A stretch of 64,000 nt of DNA from a virus: IMG/VR virus record IMGVR_UViG_3300031841_004520, positions 59,593 to 123,592 of that record. One strand, written 5' to 3'. The notes under the pieces were generated by a model that had not been told where the DNA came from, searched no databases, and saw only the letters and a program-made list of their open reading frames with translations. Shown here piece by piece: positions 61,224 through 64,000 of the stretch; the first letter of the stretch is position 1; each line of letters begins with the position of its first letter. A program made the position numbers and the translations under genes.

Positions 61224-62096
61224 TTAATAGTCAGTAAACCGATCAATCAAATCATCCATAGGATCATTGTCGTCGTCATCTTCAAACTGATCCCAATAAT
61301 CATCATCATACTCATCATACACTGTTGAGGCTTCGTCTTCATCAACATAAGAATCTGCTTCAAACTCAGCCTTATAAAGAGGCTTTGGCAGTTCACCTTG
61401 ATAAAGACCAACTACTTCATATTTGCAAGTACGAAGTTTCTCACAGTTACAATCACTAGGGACACTGACAACATCTTCAGGATTGATTTTAACAATCACA
61501 ATGTTATCACCAGCATCAACACTACCATAACTAGCGACATAATTCAATGCCCCTGCATGAAGCCCTTGTGAGCATCCAACTTTGCGGTTGTCGTCTACCT
61601 TTGCTCTACGCATTTCGCAGACCTGACCAACGCTGTTATCGAATACACCCTGCCACTTATCCTTGAAGTCGCTACGGACTGCTTTATATGCAAGGAAACA
61701 TCCGTCCTCAGTCACAGGTAGGTTCTCATGCTCCAAGAAATCATACAGTTCTTGCTGACTCTGCATACTTGGGTTTTGCATAAGGTTCTCTAAGAAATTT
61801 ACAAGAGGTTGAAAAGGCAAGCCTTTGCTCATAAATTCTATAATCCTCTTGCTGATACTTCCATGAACTTCTTCACCCTCAAACATCACTTTACCATTCT
61901 GGATTGATACTTGTCCTTGACTAAAAGTAGCAATAGCTTTCTCAATATCTACCAATTCTAGCAACTCATCTTCTGTTGCTGTTGGTAGTGCTTCCAGAAT
62001 CAACTTGTAATTAGTATGATCTGGAATTACTTGGTGAGCCTTGTTTTTTAAGATCACCGTTAAGTTACCGTCAACCCACATAAAAGGAACGCTCAT
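61224..62096 (-). CDS. rIIB: rIIB-like protein
   Basis: 290 residues. The core PFQPLVNFLENLMQNPSMQSQQELYDFLEH, then LPVTEDGCFLAYKAVRSDF and DNSVGQVCEMRR, and GLHAGALNYV match phage rIIB. The last 45 residues are a very acidic tail. In T4, rIIA and rIIB act at the membrane in lysis control and against the Rex exclusion system. It lies directly below the rIIA-like gene, as in T4. A GC-rich hairpin follows. Confidence 0.85.
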   Translation of the reverse strand: MSVPFMWVDGNLTVILKNKAHQVIPDHTNYKLILEALPTATEDELLELVDIEKAIATFSQGQVSIQNGKVMFEGEEVHGSISKRIIEFMSKGLPFQPLVNFLENLMQNPSMQSQQELYDFLEHENLPVTEDGCFLAYKAVRSDFKDKWQGVFDNSVGQVCEMRRAKVDDNRKVGCSQGLHAGALNYVASYGSVDAGDNIVIVKINPEDVVSVPSDCNCEKLRTCKYEVVGLYQGELPKPLYKAEFEADSYVDEDEASTVYDEYDDDYWDQFEDDDDNDPMDDLIDRFTDY

Positions 62097-62120
62097 TATT
62101 AATCTCCTGTGAAATAAAAC

Positions 62121-64000
62121 CTAAACCAAATTTCCTACTGCTGTTCTCAGTTCGCTGAGTTCAACATTGTCAAACCATTTGTCTCGACCATAGTAACCAT
62201 TGTTGTGAATATCTGTAGGAGCATCATTTTTGATCTTCTCAATATCCAACTCGTCGTTACCACTAACAATATACTTTAGTATCGGTGAACTGTCAATAGC
62301 ACCTTTAAGAATTTCTCTAAGATCACTCATTTTAGGCAGGGTCTTGATGATTGCCTGACTATGTGATTTCTTACCAGATGGTAATTCTTCATAATCATAT
62401 AGTTTCTTAAATTCAAAAAGCATGTTGTCTAGTTTAAGAATCTTAGTGTGAATATCCTTTGCATCTTCTACGATGTTGTATTCACTTGCTATATTATTTA
62501 CATGCTGTTCAAGTCTCTGTCTACTAAATACTCTGAGATTAAAGTATTCACTATTTGCAACTTTAGCAAAGTAGTACATGAGTAGCCATTCATCCATAGC
62601 CTTAGTGACTGTCTCGTTTTTAATATAGTCTTTGTAGTCAAGACCATAGATATTTAAAAGATTAGCCATTACAACTCTGTCTGAACGCTCAGGAGTATTA
62701 GACCATCGTGCTTTCTTTGATAAGTCTGAAGTACAATACTGTTTATCACAGTAGTTTATGACTGCATCATACTTGCCTACTTCCTCTCTTAATTTCTTAG
62801 AGATTTTTGCAGCCTTGGTCTTAAACCATTTGTTAAAGCAAACTAGATTTATGCCTTGCTTTTGTAACTTAGATACGGAACCTTGCTTGATAGCATAGAT
62901 ATTATATCTCTTGAATAGTAAAGCACCTAAGACGTTATCTTTACCCGCTAGACTATAAATCTTATGCAAGGCAGGATAAGGACTAACAGAAGCATACCTA
63001 GTAATAGGAACATAGATTACTTGTTCAGCATCTTCTAGTCCTTCTACCAGACTGTCGCTTAGTTCACTAAGATGGGTAGAATCATTAAGATTATTACCAC
63101 TAAGATCAGAACACTCATCAGGCTGATAATCTTTAGAACTTTTTAGCAGAAAGATTTCGTCCTTACTAATCATACCAGCACCAGTGCCAGTTCTACCCTT
63201 GGTACTAGATTGTAGCAGACTACGGTACTCAGAGATATTCTTGACGTTCTCTTCTCCACCAATATCTTTGATAAGTTGAGAGAAACCCTCACCAGAATCT
63301 TCTGCTGGATTTTGAGTGTCAACCATAAGATATGCCATACAATCATTCTGATTACAATATCTAATAGCAATCTTCTTGGCAGTCTCAGGACTTCTGGTAT
63401 CGCAGACAAAGAAGGCTAGAGGATTACTCTTACGCTTATTATCCCAATAATTAGATGATCTACCTTGTAGACTCTCATGATGGATTTTATGTGTTAGATA
63501 TAGCATTCTCTTAGAACGATGACTAGCAGTACGATAATTAATAACATATAGCTGCTTATGCTTGCCTAGTTTATAATCTAGGTCTTTACCAGCAGACAGA
63601 TCATGCTTCTTACCTTCTGGATCAATCCACTCTGCACCAGCAGTATATCCACCAGCAATATCAGCCAGCTTATAATATGTCTGGTAAGCATCTACAAGAT
63701 TATCACACTCTTCAACCTTGGTTGACATATTGCTCTTGAGTTGCAAATAAATATCTTGGGTCTTTTCTCTAAGAGTTTTAATAACACCCTTGGTATACTG
63801 TAGACCTTCTCTACTAACGTCCATCTCTAGTTCACCAATATCACAGGTGATTTCAAGATACATGCCAGAGTTTAGAATCTCTTTGACTAAGTTAGTCCAG
63901 TTATCTACATCTGCTTTCTTAAATGCTCTGTTCCATCTTTGGATAGCATCACTCTTTTGCTCTTGTTCTTCTTTGCCGATAATTTTATCGGAATCTACTG
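62121..64000 (-). CDS. rIIA: rIIA-like protein, 5' end beyond window
   Basis: The frame remains open through the right edge: the Met at 63863 is internal, preceded by about 45 more codons (RWNRAFKKADVDNWTNLVKEI). The visible part, at least 625 residues, has CDIGELEMDVSREGLQYTKG, the 'G.l.v.psREgL.Yt' segment of rIIA and other GHKL-ATPase proteins. The ATP-binding N-terminal part lies outside the window. It pairs with the rIIB gene 24 bp downstream. Confidence 0.75.
   Translation of the reverse strand, partial: VDSDKIIGKEEQEQKSDAIQRWNRAFKKADVDNWTNLVKEILNSGMYLEITCDIGELEMDVSREGLQYTKGVIKTLREKTQDIYLQLKSNMSTKVEECDNLVDAYQTYYKLADIAGGYTAGAEWIDPEGKKHDLSAGKDLDYKLGKHKQLYVINYRTASHRSKRMLYLTHKIHHESLQGRSSNYWDNKRKSNPLAFFVCDTRSPETAKKIAIRYCNQNDCMAYLMVDTQNPAEDSGEGFSQLIKDIGGEENVKNISEYRSLLQSSTKGRTGTGAGMISKDEIFLLKSSKDYQPDECSDLSGNNLNDSTHLSELSDSLVEGLEDAEQVIYVPITRYASVSPYPALHKIYSLAGKDNVLGALLFKRYNIYAIKQGSVSKLQKQGINLVCFNKWFKTKAAKISKKLREEVGKYDAVINYCDKQYCTSDLSKKARWSNTPERSDRVVMANLLNIYGLDYKDYIKNETVTKAMDEWLLMYYFAKVANSEYFNLRVFSRQRLEQHVNNIASEYNIVEDAKDIHTKILKLDNMLFEFKKLYDYEELPSGKKSHSQAIIKTLPKMSDLREILKGAIDSSPILKYIVSGNDELDIEKIKNDAPTDIHNNGYYGRDKWFDNVELSELRTAVGNLV

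Noticed and set aside
1-64000. tRNA genes and CRISPR arrays
   Set aside because: No cloverleaf with a T-loop consensus and no spaced direct-repeat array was found on either strand by eye.

Overview
The window is part of a large, AT-rich tailed-phage genome (Caudoviricetes), probably a lytic phage with a large genome. The evidence is a complete phage-type replication and nucleotide-metabolism block, rIIA/rIIB homologues at the right edge, about 93 tightly packed genes with many ATGA or 8-bp overlaps, and every supported gene on the minus strand. I see no tRNA, integrase, CRISPR array, terminase, portal or major capsid gene, so the head and tail assembly genes lie elsewhere. The host cannot be named. 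The many LPS/capsule-type sugar genes suggest a Gram-negative host, but that is inference.

Layout, left to right (transcription runs right to left). (1) 1-3996: left-edge glycan genes (nucleotidyltransferase-like, methyltransferase-like, two GT-B glycosyltransferases). (2) 4022-20841: replication, recombination and nucleotides. This holds SSB behind a near-perfect sigma70 promoter, a DNA polymerase III alpha subunit split into two genes with a DnaQ-type exonuclease gene between them, a PD-(D/E)XK nuclease, dNMP kinase, CHC2/Toprim primase, DnaB-type helicase, RecA/UvsX, PhoH, a B12-dependent class II ribonucleotide reductase and dCMP deaminase. (3) 20845-36294: a long glycan block with a GDP-mannose 3,5-epimerase, UDP-sugar dehydrogenase, HisC-like aminotransferase, CapK-like adenylating enzyme, HAD phosphatase, sulfotransferase-like protein, methyltransferases and about nine glycosyltransferase-like proteins. 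Three of these are paralogues, one with a damaged DxD motif. (4) 36297-40607: small membrane and secreted proteins, a papain-like protease, a membrane-anchored ComEA-like helix-hairpin-helix protein and a second sulfotransferase. (5) 40689-50369: probable virion or fibre proteins, with ClpP, a DeoC-like protein lacking its catalytic residues, a sigma factor and a PAP2 phosphatase. (6) 50409-57983: mixed metabolism with GMP reductase, a deoxyribosyltransferase-like protein, a macro domain, overlapping subtilisin-like and trypsin-like proteases, and ThyX. (7) 57964-64000: small unknowns, RuvB with a RuvA-domain-III-like zinc-ribbon partner, rIIB and a truncated rIIA.

Taken together, the phage appears to make its own dNTPs and replisome, carries a RuvB-based branch-migration module, and devotes over 20 kb to sugar-nucleotide and glycan modification, either of its own virion or of the host surface. 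The most unusual items are the split Pol III alpha, the RuvA-domain-III/zinc-ribbon protein beside ruvB, the GDP-mannose epimerase/CapK/aminotransferase cluster, and an N-terminal module shared by two otherwise unrelated probable virion proteins.
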